In this document: in pieces, positions 42,648 to 52,595 of the stretch
Numbering within the stretch: position 1 is the first letter of the stretch
Layout: each line of letters begins with the position of its first letter
Assembly: GCA_937864925.1 (NCBI GenBank)
Contig: CALMFH010000153.1
Location: forward strand, 43,446 to 107,445
Length of the DNA stretch: 64,000 nt
DNA from: an uncultured Alphaproteobacteria bacterium
GTDB lineage: Bacteria > Pseudomonadota > Alphaproteobacteria > Rhizobiales > Ancalomicrobiaceae
Direction: 5' to 3'
Program-made: the position numbers and the translations under genes
Notes under the pieces: model-generated
What the model saw: only the letters and a program-made list of their open reading frames with translations
Databases searched by the model: none
Told to the model about the DNA's origin: nothing

Positions 42648-44844
42648 AGCCGTGGCCGAAGCCGGTTCTGAGCCCGAGCCGGCGCACCTTGGCCGATCCC
42701 GGTTCGGGTCGATCCCATTCGACGTCGTCGGGGCGCTTCACCAACGGGATCAGATCCCACAGTGGCGAAGGACCTCCGCCCTCCGCCATGCCCTGACCGG
42801 CGAGCCGGTCGCGCTGCAGCTCGAGCAACTGTTCGAAGGCATCGGTCGGGATCGCCGGGCTGAACAGATAGCCCTGGTATTCGTGGCAGTTGCGCGCCTC
42901 GAGCCAAGCGAGCTGTTCCTCGGTCTCCACCCCCTCGGCGATGGTTCTGAGGCCCAGCAGATGGCACATGCCGATGATCAGTTCGGCCAGCGCCGGCCGT
43001 GTTTCCAGCGTGGCGATGAACGACCGGTCGATCTTCAGCGTATCGATCGGATGGTTCTGGATGGTGGCGAGGTTCGAATAGCCGGTGCCGAAGTCGTCGA
43101 TGGCGATCGAGAAGCCGAGTTCTGTGAGCGTCCTCAATGTTTCGGTGGTGACCCGATCGTCGCCGACCAGGGTCGACTCGGTGATCTCGATCTGCATCCG
43201 TCGCGGTTCGCAGCCGGTCTCGGCGACGATCGCCACGATGTTGTCGGCGAGCCGCGGGTCGCGGAACTGCCGGGCCGACAGGTTGATCGAGACGGTGATG
43301 TCGTGCCCGGCCTCGGCCCACGCCTTCTGACGCAGCGCCGCCTCGTGGATGACCTCGGTGCCGATCCGATCGATCAGGCCGGTCTTCTCGGCGTGCGGGA
43401 TGAAGGCGCCGGGCAGGATCAGACCGCGGGTGGGATGGTGCCAGCGCAACAGCGCCTCAGCCCCGATGATGCGGCCGTCCGAAATCGACAGGCGCGGCTG
43501 GTAGAAGAGCTCGAACTCGTCGCGTTCGAAGGCGCGCAGCAGGCTCGCCTCGAGCTCGAGCTGCGCCTCGACCTCCGCCTTGAGCGCGGCGTCGAAAGGC
43601 AGCACGCGGCTACGTCCCTGGTCCTTGGCGGCGTACATGGCGAGATCGGCATGGCGCATCAGCGTATCGAGATCGCGCCCGTCCTCGGGGAAACTGCACA
43701 TGCCGATCGAGGCGGAGACGACCAGCCGACGCCCACCCACGGTGATCGGGGCGTCGAGTTCGGCGAGGATGCGCCGCGCCACCGCCTCGCACCGCCGGCC
43801 GTGGCGTCCGAGCGCCAGACAGACGAGGAACTCGTCGCCACCGAGTCGGGCGACGAAATCGTCCTTGCGCACCGAGCGATTGAGCCGCCGCGCCACCTCG
43901 ACGAGGAGCCGGTCGCCGTGGAGATGACCGAGGGAATCGTTGATCGTCTTGAAGCGGTCGAGGTCGATGAACAGCAGCGCCAGCCGCTCCCCCGCCGCCT
44001 CGGCCGCGGCGAGCCGGCGTTCGACCTCGCTCTGCAACAGGGTGCGGTTGGGAAGCCCGGTCAGCAGGTCGTGGTGGGCGAGAAAGCGGATCTGATCCTC
44101 GGCGATCTTACGGGCGGTGACGTCGATCTCGCTGACCAGCCGTGCCGGGCGGCCGTCGACCGCGTCCGAGCAGGCCCGTGCCGAAACTTCGTGCCAGCGG
44201 GCTCCGTCGGGCGTGCTCACCCGGGTCACCATCTCGGCGTGCCCGTCGCTGTCCAGCCGCCGCAGAAAGGCCTCGCGGTCGCCGGCGTCGGCGAAGTGAT
44301 CGCCGAAGATCTCGCCCTCGCGGAGAACGGCATTACGAGCGGCCCGGTTGCGATAGAGCGGTACCCCGTCGCCGTCGTAGAGCGAGATCATCACCGGGGT
44401 GTGCAACAACGCCTCGGTCGAGCGCAGCCATTCCGGCGTCTCGTGGATCTGCGCCAGCGCCTCGCACAACATCGCCATCCGCCCGTCCGGCAGACGATGG
44501 CCGGAGAAGACCACCCGGAGCGTCGTCGGTTGACCCTCCGGATAGAGCGTCCAGATCTCCGAGAACCGTGCGTCGGATCGTTCGAAGTCGGCCTGATACT
44601 GACGCAGCCGCTCGCGCACCGAGATCGACATGTCGGATGCGAGATCACGGGCGGTGAGTGCCTCGAGGCTCTCCGCCCGCCACACCGCGAGCGCTGCTGC
44701 ATTCGCCTCCACCACCCGCGATCGGTCGATGTCGAACACCCAGACGGGCGTCTCAAGCCGGTTCACCACGGTCGCGAACGACGTCGCGATCCGCGCCTCG
44801 GGCGGCGACGTCTTCGGGAGGTCATCGGGCGCGTTCGTGGGCAT
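42631..44844 (-). CDS. Diguanylate cyclase/phosphodiesterase with PAS-like sensors (GGDEF-EAL)
   Basis: A 737-residue cyclic-di-GMP enzyme. Residues about 20-250 form two PAS-like sensory regions. The GGDEF domain has RLGGDEFLV with an intact inhibitory RxxD site (RKDD) five residues upstream. The EAL domain has EALLRW, NLSARQF, EITEST, DDFGTGYSNL, KIDRSF, EGVETEEQ and YQGYLFS, so all catalytic residues appear present. There is no transmembrane segment, so it is cytosolic. The net activity (synthesis or breakdown) cannot be read. ATG 44842-44844. Confidence 0.93.
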   Translation of the reverse strand: MPTNAPDDLPKTSPPEARIATSFATVVNRLETPVWVFDIDRSRVVEANAAALAVWRAESLEALTARDLASDMSISVRERLRQYQADFERSDARFSEIWTLYPEGQPTTLRVVFSGHRLPDGRMAMLCEALAQIHETPEWLRSTEALLHTPVMISLYDGDGVPLYRNRAARNAVLREGEIFGDHFADAGDREAFLRRLDSDGHAEMVTRVSTPDGARWHEVSARACSDAVDGRPARLVSEIDVTARKIAEDQIRFLAHHDLLTGLPNRTLLQSEVERRLAAAEAAGERLALLFIDLDRFKTINDSLGHLHGDRLLVEVARRLNRSVRKDDFVARLGGDEFLVCLALGRHGRRCEAVARRILAELDAPITVGGRRLVVSASIGMCSFPEDGRDLDTLMRHADLAMYAAKDQGRSRVLPFDAALKAEVEAQLELEASLLRAFERDEFELFYQPRLSISDGRIIGAEALLRWHHPTRGLILPGAFIPHAEKTGLIDRIGTEVIHEAALRQKAWAEAGHDITVSINLSARQFRDPRLADNIVAIVAETGCEPRRMQIEITESTLVGDDRVTTETLRTLTELGFSIAIDDFGTGYSNLATIQNHPIDTLKIDRSFIATLETRPALAELIIGMCHLLGLRTIAEGVETEEQLAWLEARNCHEYQGYLFSPAIPTDAFEQLLELQRDRLAGQGMAEGGGPSPLWDLIPLVKRPDDVEWDRPEPGSAKVRRLGLRTGFGHGFNPRR

Positions 44845-45007
44845 GGGCGGACAGACAGACAGTGCTACGACCGGGTTCGGCCGCGGCGGACTCGGGCGAG
44901 AATTCCGACGGGGCTCGATGTCGACTGTCGGGATGCTTCGTTAACCGCCGGTAAACCAAGCCCTTCGGATGCCACCGGTCCCCTCGAATTCCACCGGGAG
45001 GCGAGCC

Positions 45008-46690
45008 TCACAACGCCGTCAGGATCAGCACCAGGATCTGAGGCGCCAGGATGCGCAGTCCCATCACCAGCGGGTAGACCGTGGCATAGGCGAGCGACTG
45101 CGCCTCCGACGAGGGCGCCATGGCGTTGGCGAAGGCGAGCGCCGGTGGGTCGGTCATCGAGCCCGAGAGCAACCCGCACAGGGTGAGGAAGTCGACACGG
45201 AAGACGATCCGCGCCACGAAGGCGGTGATCATCAGCGGCACCACGGTGATGACCGCCCCCCACAACACCCAGGCGAGGCCGTCGCCGCCGGTCAGCGTCT
45301 CGACGAAATGGGCGCCGGAGCGGAAGCCGACGACCGCCAGGAACAGCACGATGCCGAGCTCGCGCAAAGCCAGGTTGGCGACCGGCGGCATGAACCACAC
45401 CAGCGGCCCGAAATGCCCGATCCGCGACAGGGTGATCGCCGCGATCAACGGTCCGCCGGCGAGCCCGAGCTTGATCGGCACGTTCGACGCGCCGAACGAG
45501 AGGTCGATCGAGCCGAGCGCGATGCCCGCCGCGATGCCGATGAACATCGGGATCGGATCGAACTCCTTCAGCCGCTGTTCCGAATTGCCGACGAAGCCGG
45601 CGACCTCTTCGAGGTCTTCACGACGGCCGACGACGTTGAGGATGTCGCCGAACTGCAGCTTCAGAGCCGGCGGCGTCACCAGTTCGACGCCGGCGCGCAC
45701 CACGCGCGAGATCTTGACGTCGAAGCGGCTCTCCAGCCCGAGCGCCGCGATCGTCTGACCGAGCACGTGATCGGAGGTGACGACGATGCGCTCCCAGCTG
45801 ATGTCGGTGCCCTTGGTGGTCAGCGCCTGCTCATGGAGGACGCCGATCGCCGAGGCGATCTCCATCAGCCGCTCGTGTGGGCCGACGAGATGCAGCACGT
45901 CGCCGATCTCGATCCAGGTGGTGGCATGCGGTACCCGGAGCTTGCCCTGGCGCAGCAGCCGCGAGGCGACGACGTCGCCGCGCTCCATCCCCGGCAGCTT
46001 GGAGAGCGCCAGACCGGCGAGGTCGGGATTGGTGAAGACGACGTCGAGCGTCTCGATTTCCGCCACCTCGGCCTTGCGCCGCGCCTCGAACTCCGCCGCC
46101 GCCCGCGCCGGATCGACCCGGAACACCGAGCGTACCGTCACCATGGTGATCAGGATGCCGACGATGCCGAAAGGATAGGCGACCGCATAGCCGAGGCCGG
46201 TGAGGCCGATCTCGTCGGCCGGCACCTTCAGGTCGGCGAGCACCTGTTGCGCCGCGCCGAGTGACGGCGTGTTGGTGGTCGCCCCCGACAGCACGCCGAG
46301 AACGGCGGCGAGCGGCACATCGGCGACGAGATGGATCGCCGCCGCCACCGCCGCACCGCCGATCACGATCGAGGCGGCGATCAGGTTGAGCTTCAGTCCG
46401 GACCGCTTCAACGCGGTGAAGAAGCCGGGGCCGACCTGGATGCCGATGGTGTAGACGAACAGGATCAGGCCGAACTCGCGGACGAAATCGAGCACCGCGT
46501 GGTCGAGGTCGAGACCGGCGCGATGGGCGAGATCGCCGACGAAGAGCCCGGCGAACAGCACCCCGCCGATGCCGAGGCTCGCCCCACGCATCGACACGCG
46601 CCCGAGGAAGAGCCCGAGCGTGCCGATGATGCTCAGCGCCATGACCGCCTTGGCCACCGCCGGCATCGAGGAGATGAACTGCCAGATCAT
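45008..46690 (-). CDS. YidE/AspT-type putative transporter with two TrkA-C domains
   Basis: A 560-residue membrane protein with two blocks of about five helices flanking a cytosolic part with two TrkA-C (RCK-C) regulatory domains (about 215-370). Duplicated family motifs are [21 protein letters not shown] in the first half and [18 protein letters not shown] in the second, plus [16 protein letters not shown] paired with [16 protein letters not shown]. This is the aspartate:alanine exchanger family, but the specific substrate cannot be assigned. ATG 46688-46690. It is divergent from parC. Confidence 0.9.
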   Translation of the reverse strand: MIWQFISSMPAVAKAVMALSIIGTLGLFLGRVSMRGASLGIGGVLFAGLFVGDLAHRAGLDLDHAVLDFVREFGLILFVYTIGIQVGPGFFTALKRSGLKLNLIAASIVIGGAAVAAAIHLVADVPLAAVLGVLSGATTNTPSLGAAQQVLADLKVPADEIGLTGLGYAVAYPFGIVGILITMVTVRSVFRVDPARAAAEFEARRKAEVAEIETLDVVFTNPDLAGLALSKLPGMERGDVVASRLLRQGKLRVPHATTWIEIGDVLHLVGPHERLMEIASAIGVLHEQALTTKGTDISWERIVVTSDHVLGQTIAALGLESRFDVKISRVVRAGVELVTPPALKLQFGDILNVVGRREDLEEVAGFVGNSEQRLKEFDPIPMFIGIAAGIALGSIDLSFGASNVPIKLGLAGGPLIAAITLSRIGHFGPLVWFMPPVANLALRELGIVLFLAVVGFRSGAHFVETLTGGDGLAWVLWGAVITVVPLMITAFVARIVFRVDFLTLCGLLSGSMTDPPALAFANAMAPSSEAQSLAYATVYPLVMGLRILAPQILVLILTAL

Positions 46691-46941
46691 CGCTTCCGGT
46701 CCCTTCGCTGCGGCGTCGCCGGCGCCGCGCGCCCGAACGATTCGCCCTGGCGACGATCATGCCCCGTCGCCCCGTGTTGCGCTGCAGCGTTTTCGACCTT
46801 CGTCGAGGGCAGGGAAAGTCGGGGGGATACGGACCGGAATGTCACGAAGTCGTGTACGATCGACCGCGTCCATCCCCGCACCCACGGCCGCCGAAGCCCA
46901 TTCCCCTTGCCCCGAACTTCCCGCGCGGGCTAACTCGATTC

Positions 46942-49227
46942 ATGGGAAAGCGAGTGATTCCGCCCGCGGCGGGCGGTGGTGACGACGGTGACGGGCCGGG
47001 CGGCGAGATCCTGGCCGTCAACTTGCGCGAGGCGCTCGAGGAGCGCTACCTCGCCTACGCGCTCTCGACCATCATGCACCGGGCCCTGCCCGACGTGCGC
47101 GACGGCTTGAAGCCGGTCCATCGCCGCCTGCTCTACGCCATGCGCGAGCTGCGCCTCGATCCGACCTCGGCCTTCAAGAAATGCGCCCGCGTCGTCGGCG
47201 ACGTCATCGGCAAGTACCATCCGCACGGCGATCAGGCGGTCTACGACGCCATGGTGCGCCTCGCCCAGGATTTCGCCCAGCGCTACCCCCTCGTCGACGG
47301 CCAGGGCAACTTCGGCAACATCGACGGCGATAACCCGGCGGCGATGCGCTACACCGAGGCCCGCCTCACCGACGTCGCCGTGCTCATCCTCGAAGGCCTC
47401 GACGAGGACGCCGTCGACTTCCGCCCGAACTACGACGGCTCCGAGGACGAGCCGGTCGTCCTGCCCGGTGCCTTCCCCAATCTCCTCGCCAACGGCTCCT
47501 CCGGCATCGCCGTCGGCATGGCCACGTCGATCCCGCCGCACAACGCCCACGAGGTGTGCAAGGCGGCGCTGAAGCTGATCGAGGCGCCGGAGACGAGCCT
47601 CGAGGATCTGGTCGAGATCGTCCCCGGTCCGGATTTCCCCACCGGCGGCATCATCGTCGAGAGCCGCTCGTCGATCCTCGAGAGCTACCGCACCGGCCGC
47701 GGCGGCTTCCGCGTCCGCGCCCGTTGGGAGGTCGAGGACCAGGGCCGCGGCACCTGGCAGGTGGTGGTCACCGAGATCCCCTATCAGGTCGCCAAGTCGC
47801 GCCTGATCGAGAAGCTCGCCGAGCTGATCAACGAGCGCAAGGTGCCCCTGCTCGAGGACGTCCGCGACGAGAGCACGGAAGACGTACGCATCGTCCTGAC
47901 GCCGAAGAGCCGCAACGTCTCGCCCGCGCTGATGATGGAGAGCCTGTTCAAGCTCACCGAGCTCGAGAGCCGCATCTCCCTCAACATGAACGTGCTGTCG
48001 AAGGGCACCATCCCCGGCGTGTTGAACCTCAAGGACGTCCTCGTCCAGTGGCTCGACCACCAGAAGGACGTGCTCGTCCGCCGTTCGAAGCACCGCCTCG
48101 CCGTCATCGAGAAGCGGCTGGAGATCCTCGGCGGCCTGCTCGTCGCGTACCTCAACCTCGACGAGGTCATCCACATCATCCGCACCGAGGACGAGCCCAA
48201 GCCCGTCCTGATGGAGCGCTTCTCGATCACCGACGTCCAGGCTCAGGCGATCCTGGACATGCGGCTGAAGAACCTGCGCAAGCTCGAGGAATTCGAGATC
48301 CGCAAGGAATTCGAGGCGCTGACCAAGGAGGCCGAGCAGATCCGCGCGCTCCTCGCTTCGGATGAGAAGCAGTGGAAGGTCGTCGCCTACGAGATCCGCA
48401 AGGTCGCGGCGAAATACGGCCCCGAGACACCGCTCGGCAAGCGGCGCACCACCTTCGCCGACGCCCCCGAACACGATCATGCCGACATCAAGGTGGCGAT
48501 GATCGAGCGCGAGCCGATCACCGTCGTCGTCTCCGACAAGGGCTGGGTGAGGACGCTCAAGGGCCACATCGACGACTTGTCGCGGCTCGAGTTCAAGCAG
48601 GGCGACAAGCTCCGCATCGCCTTCAAGGCCGAGACGATCGACAAGCTCCTGGTCTTCTCCACCGGCGGCCGCTTCTACACGCTGGAGGCCTCGAACCTCC
48701 CCGGCGGCCGCGGCCACGGCGAGCCGATCCGCCTGCAGTGCGACATGGACCAGGACCAGGACGTGCTCGACGTCTTCGTCCATTTCCCCGAACGCCGCCT
48801 GCTGGTGGTCGGCAAGCAGGGCAGGGGCTTCCGCGTCGCCGAGCGCGAGGTGGTGGCCCAGACGCGCAAGGGCAAGCAGGTGCTCAACGTCTCCGCCGGT
48901 GACGAGGCGCGCCTCTGCGTCGAGGTGCCGGACGGCGCCACCCATGTCGCGGTGATCGGCGACAACCGCAAACTGCTGGTGTTCCCGATCGATCAGGTGC
49001 CCGAGATGACCCGCGGCGCCGGCGTCCGCCTGCAGAAGTATCGCGACGGCGGCATCGCCGCGGTGAAGTGCTTCGTCGGAACCGCCGGCCTCACCTGGAA
49101 CGACTCGGCCGGCCGCCAGTTCACCCGCTCGCTCGACGATCTCAAGGACTGGCTCGGCAACCGCGGCGACGCCGGCCGCTTGCCGCCCCCCGGCTTCCCC
49201 AAGACCAACCGCTTCGACAACGGTTGA
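46942..49227 (+). CDS. parC: DNA topoisomerase IV subunit A
   Basis: A 761-residue type II topoisomerase subunit for decatenation. The catalytic tyrosine is in [11 protein letters not shown], and the quinolone-resistance region reads [15 protein letters not shown], with Gln and Asp where E. coli ParC has Ser80 and Glu84. The GyrA-like C-terminal beta-pinwheel is short, as expected for ParC. I chose ATG 46942 (MGKRVIPP); an upstream extension is arginine- and proline-rich and not conserved-looking. Confidence 0.95.
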   Translation: MGKRVIPPAAGGGDDGDGPGGEILAVNLREALEERYLAYALSTIMHRALPDVRDGLKPVHRRLLYAMRELRLDPTSAFKKCARVVGDVIGKYHPHGDQAVYDAMVRLAQDFAQRYPLVDGQGNFGNIDGDNPAAMRYTEARLTDVAVLILEGLDEDAVDFRPNYDGSEDEPVVLPGAFPNLLANGSSGIAVGMATSIPPHNAHEVCKAALKLIEAPETSLEDLVEIVPGPDFPTGGIIVESRSSILESYRTGRGGFRVRARWEVEDQGRGTWQVVVTEIPYQVAKSRLIEKLAELINERKVPLLEDVRDESTEDVRIVLTPKSRNVSPALMMESLFKLTELESRISLNMNVLSKGTIPGVLNLKDVLVQWLDHQKDVLVRRSKHRLAVIEKRLEILGGLLVAYLNLDEVIHIIRTEDEPKPVLMERFSITDVQAQAILDMRLKNLRKLEEFEIRKEFEALTKEAEQIRALLASDEKQWKVVAYEIRKVAAKYGPETPLGKRRTTFADAPEHDHADIKVAMIEREPITVVVSDKGWVRTLKGHIDDLSRLEFKQGDKLRIAFKAETIDKLLVFSTGGRFYTLEASNLPGGRGHGEPIRLQCDMDQDQDVLDVFVHFPERRLLVVGKQGRGFRVAEREVVAQTRKGKQVLNVSAGDEARLCVEVPDGATHVAVIGDNRKLLVFPIDQVPEMTRGAGVRLQKYRDGGIAAVKCFVGTAGLTWNDSAGRQFTRSLDDLKDWLGNRGDAGRLPPPGFPKTNRFDNG

Positions 49228-49453
49228 GGCCTTTCCGGGTGGGGCCCCTCACCGCAGGGAAACCTGTCGAGAATCGGGAACGCCATCTGTCCGTCGTGGG
49301 CGGATGGGATAAGATGCCGGCGTTCGCGCGCTCTTCGGACGGTGCGGCGAACGAGCGACGGTGTCGTGGCGGCGACGTATCCCGGATCAGACGAGGCGCA
49401 CCCCGCGCCCGTGATCAGAGGCGCGAAACAGCGCCCACATCGAGGAGTTCCAC

Positions 49454-49993
49454 ATGTCTTATCTGCGCAAGGGCGTTTCCGGCGAGCCGGTTCGCATCCT
49501 CCAGGTCAAGCTCGGCGTCACCGCCGACGGTGACTTCGGTCCCGGCACCGAGAAGGCGCTGAAGGAGTATCAGACTGCGCACGGCCTCGCCGCCGACGGC
49601 ATCGCCGGGCCCGACACCTTCATGGCCATGGGCCTCGCCGAACTGGTGCTGCTCGGCGTCGGCTCCAAGGGCGCCACGGTGAAGAAGCTGCAGGAAGCCC
49701 TCGGCATCTCCGCCGACGGCGCCTTCGGCCCCGGCACCAAGAAGGCGGTGATGGCCTTCCAGGAGAAGAACGGCCTCGCCGTCGACGGCCTCGCCGGCCC
49801 GGCCACCCTGTCCAAGATGACCGCCTTCGCCGGCAAGGTGACCGAGGCCCATGTCGCTGCCGCCGAACTGCCAGCCGGTGCCGTGGTCTCCGGTGAGCCG
49901 TTGCCGGCCGCCCCGGGCGCCGTCGCCGACGCCGCCCCCGAGGTGCCGCCGAAGAAGTCGGTGTGGGGCACCGTCAAGGGCTGGTTCAGCTGA
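49454..49993 (+). CDS. Protein with two peptidoglycan-binding (PGB_1) repeats
   Basis: A 179-residue protein with two PG_binding_1 domains: GEPVRILQVKLGVTADGDFG with KALKEYQTAHGLAADGIAG, and ATVKKLQEALGISADGAFG with KAVMAFQEKNGLAVDGLAG. A proline/alanine-rich linker leads to a short tail PKKSVWGTVKGWFS. No signal peptide or catalytic domain is visible, so export may rely on another route or the repeats may bind something else. ATG 49454 behind GAGGAG. Confidence 0.85.
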   Translation: MSYLRKGVSGEPVRILQVKLGVTADGDFGPGTEKALKEYQTAHGLAADGIAGPDTFMAMGLAELVLLGVGSKGATVKKLQEALGISADGAFGPGTKKAVMAFQEKNGLAVDGLAGPATLSKMTAFAGKVTEAHVAAAELPAGAVVSGEPLPAAPGAVADAAPEVPPKKSVWGTVKGWFS

Positions 49994-50002
49994 GGTCGCA
50001 TC

Positions 50003-50036
50003 GTTGGAGCGCGCGCCTGAGCGCGTGCGCTCCAAC
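50003..50036 (+). terminator. Stem-loop after the PGB-repeat gene
   Basis: GTTGGAGCGC (50003-50012) pairs perfectly with GCGCTCCAAC (50027-50036), with additional GC pairing inside. It lies 9 bases after the stop codon. No T-run follows, so termination efficiency is uncertain. Confidence 0.55.
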
Positions 50037-50275
50037 CCCTTCACGGCCCGGCGGATGGCCGCGCCGTCACCCACTTTCGCCGTCCGGACGCCTCGCCGCC
50101 ACGGCCCGTCGCCGACCGCGTCGTACTGCGCGTGGAACGACACCGCCCGCCTGTTCACCATCTGTGGAAAGTGACACCCGCGACATCGAAAAATCTGCCA
50201 TTGATCGGCACTCCGGCATATCATCGTGCGTGTGCCTGGGCGGTGGCGTACGAGTTCGGGAGGGGGGCACTTCCG

Positions 50276-50770
50276 ATGGCGTTGTTCGAGTTGATCTCGG
50301 GCGATTTCGAGCGCGAGAGTGTGCGTCTGCGCTATTCCGAGGCGGGGCGCCCCTATCTCCGTCTGACCTCGGTCGACGGCGTGGTCGAGGACATCTTCCT
50401 GCAACGCGACGTGGCGGCCGTGGCCGAGAGCGGCGAAGGGCGCGTCGGTGAGTATCTCGCGCGCTGGGCCGAGCGCGACGGCTTCGTCCTACGCGAGTTG
50501 AAGGTCGCCTCCTCTCGCGCCGGCACACCGAACCGTCGCAGCGACGGTCGTGGCGAGGCCATCTTCGTGGTGCTGCTGCGCGACGGCCGCAAGTTCGTCG
50601 CCCGGGGAAGCCCCGAGGCGGTGAGCGAGATCCGCCTCGCCTCGTTGCCGGCCGATCGTCGCACCAAGCTTGCCCGTCTCGACACCGCCCGTGGCGGCCG
50701 TGCTCCCGAAACGGGTCTCCTGCCGCGTTTCGTCCCCGGCCTTCTCGCCCGTCTGTTGCCCGAACGTTGA
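50276..50770 (+). CDS. Hypothetical protein
   Basis: A 164-residue protein of unknown function. It has a mixed alpha/beta pattern (FELISGDFERESVRLRYSE, VVEDIFLQRDVAAVAE, IFVVLLRDGRKFVARGS) and an arginine-rich hydrophobic C-terminal tail (PRFVPGLLARLLPER). No signal peptide or clear transmembrane helix. ATG 50276 is preceded by GGGAGGGGGG. The normal codon pattern and good ribosome site make it a likely real gene. It converges on bpt. Confidence 0.7.
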   Translation: MALFELISGDFERESVRLRYSEAGRPYLRLTSVDGVVEDIFLQRDVAAVAESGEGRVGEYLARWAERDGFVLRELKVASSRAGTPNRRSDGRGEAIFVVLLRDGRKFVARGSPEAVSEIRLASLPADRRTKLARLDTARGGRAPETGLLPRFVPGLLARLLPER

Positions 50771-50876
50771 GATCCGGTGCCGCGCGATGTCGGTCGCGGG
50801 GGGGCATGATCGTCCGCGCGTGGTCGGTTCCGCCGGCGATGCCGATCGCATGTCCCCGGTTCGCGTCGCCGGCGGA

Positions 50877-51650
50877 TCAGTCCTCCTCACCGCCCTCCAT
50901 CGGCGGTTCGGGTGTCGCCCAGCCCTGCGGCAGCAGATGCTCCTGCGGCAGAAAGCGACGCTTGTAGTCCATCTTGCGGGCGCCGCCGACCCAATAGCCG
51001 AGGTAGACATACGGCAGGCCGCGTCGCCGCGCCCGGCGCACGTGGTCGAGGATCATGAAGGTGCCGAGCCCGCGCGCCTCCATCTCCGGATCGTAGAAGG
51101 AATAGACCATCGACAGGCCGTCGCAGAGGATGTCGGTCAGTGCCGCCGCCACCACCGGCCCACGTCCCCGCCCGGTGATGCCGCTGTCCGGGCCGCGGCG
51201 CCGGTATTCGACCACCATGGTGTCGACGTGGGTGTCCTCGATCATCATCGAGAAGTCGAGCACCGTCATATCGGCCATGCCGCCGTCGGAATGACGCTCG
51301 TCGAGATAGCGGCGGAACAGCGAATACTGCTCCGAGGTCGGCATCGCGCTCTGTTCGACGCCGATCAGATCCTGGTTGCGGCGCAGCGTGCGGCGGAAGC
51401 CCTTCGACCACAGGAAATCGTCGACGCGGATGCGCACCGATACGCAGGCCCTGCAGCCGTCACAGGCCGGCCGATAGGCGATGTTCTGCGAGCGGCGGAA
51501 GCCGCCCTGGGTCAAGACGTCGTTGAGCCCCGGAGCGCGGATGCCGACGAGGTGGGTGAAGACCTTGCGCTCCTGCCGGCCCGGCAGATAGGGGCAATGG
51601 GACGGCGCCGTCAGATAGAATTGAGGGGCGTCGACCGGATGCTGTGTCAT
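50877..51650 (-). CDS. bpt: Aspartate/glutamate leucyltransferase
   Basis: A 257-residue aminoacyl-tRNA-protein transferase of the N-end rule, which adds leucine to proteins with N-terminal Asp or Glu. Features are [22 protein letters not shown] N-terminus ([16 protein letters not shown]), [25 protein letters not shown], and [21 protein letters not shown] 51648-51650 follows GGGAGGCGCG. The upstream gene on the same strand encodes an RDD membrane protein. Confidence 0.94.
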   Translation of the reverse strand: MTQHPVDAPQFYLTAPSHCPYLPGRQERKVFTHLVGIRAPGLNDVLTQGGFRRSQNIAYRPACDGCRACVSVRIRVDDFLWSKGFRRTLRRNQDLIGVEQSAMPTSEQYSLFRRYLDERHSDGGMADMTVLDFSMMIEDTHVDTMVVEYRRRGPDSGITGRGRGPVVAAALTDILCDGLSMVYSFYDPEMEARGLGTFMILDHVRRARRRGLPYVYLGYWVGGARKMDYKRRFLPQEHLLPQGWATPEPPMEGGEED

Positions 51651-51829
51651 CGCGCCTCCCCATGTGCCGCGCCGCCCGGCGCCGTCCGTCACACCGGCCG
51701 GAGGCCGGTTTCCCCTCATGGGAGGATAGCCACGAAGCCGTGCGTCGAGAAGAGCGTCGAAGCGTCGGCGCCTGCTCGAGTTTCGATCATGGCGAACGGC
51801 CGTTTCCGGCCCGTCGGTCCCGGCGGGTG

Positions 51830-52324
51830 TCACCGTCCGCCGAGCGCCAGGACACGGCCGTCCATCACCAGCACACCGGCCACCAGATCCTGGATCGTCT
51901 GACGCCGCGCCGTGAACAGCGCGATCAGATGGACGAGCGGCGTCAGCGTCACCGAGAGCGCGTAGAAGACGACGACGTGGATCAGCGCCTTCAACCCGTC
52001 CGGTCGAGGCCCGTCGACCGAGCGCATCGCCAGCCCCATCGCCTTCATCCCCGGCGTCGCCGCATCGGGGCCGGCGAGCGTCGTCACCGTGTAGAGGATA
52101 CCGAGGATCGGCCACAGCGCCGGATAGATCAACCAGGCGAGCCCGAGCGTGGCGAGCCCGAGAAGGAACACGACGATCGCCGCGACCAGCCACAGGAGCG
52201 ACACTCCGACGATGTCGAACAGATAGGCGATCGCTCGGCGTTTCAGGACGTCCTGGAAGAGGTCGGGCTCCAGCACCGGGTCGTAGACCCACCGGACCGT
52301 GATCTGCTGCGTCGGCTGCGCCAT
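51830..52324 (-). CDS. RDD-family membrane protein
   Basis: A 164-residue inner-membrane protein with an RDD domain: [17 protein letters not shown] at the first helix (the Arg-Asp pair), two more helices ([25 protein letters not shown]), and the typical [16 protein letters not shown] loop. RDD proteins are often linked to ion or small-molecule transport, but the function is unknown. ATG 52322-52324 follows CAGGAGG. It lies 179 bases upstream of bpt. Confidence 0.88.
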   Translation of the reverse strand: MAQPTQQITVRWVYDPVLEPDLFQDVLKRRAIAYLFDIVGVSLLWLVAAIVVFLLGLATLGLAWLIYPALWPILGILYTVTTLAGPDAATPGMKAMGLAMRSVDGPRPDGLKALIHVVVFYALSVTLTPLVHLIALFTARRQTIQDLVAGVLVMDGRVLALGGR

Positions 52325-52595
52325 CGTCGACCTCCTGGCCACCGTTCGCCGTCTCCGGCGCCGGTCGTGATCCACCACCGAAGCGGGCGGAGGAACCGTC
52401 GAAAGATGGCGAGCCGCCGCCTCGGCTTCAAGTGGGCCGGACTCGGTGGTGGCCGGTTGTTTCGCAGGTCTCCGGCTTACGTGATGTCATCCCTGGCACC
52501 TTGTCAGAAATGCGTATTTCACGATTTGTAAACCTCGTCGACCGACAGTCGTCCCCAAGTAGACGCCGCGAATCCTGGGATGAGGAATTTTCGGG

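Noticed and set aside
42406..45186. Plus-strand open frame of 926 codons opposite the GGDEF-EAL gene
   Set aside because: It mirrors the minus-strand GGDEF-EAL gene, whose catalytic motifs are all in order; the plus frame has none.
46843..46854. Short palindrome CACGAAGTCGTG in the parC/transporter gap
   Set aside because: Only five base pairs, no repeat nearby and no promoter elements to relate it to.
46930..48945. Minus-strand open frame of 671 codons opposite parC
   Set aside because: parC is complete on the plus strand with its catalytic tyrosine region. The opposite frame is a typical high-GC shadow.
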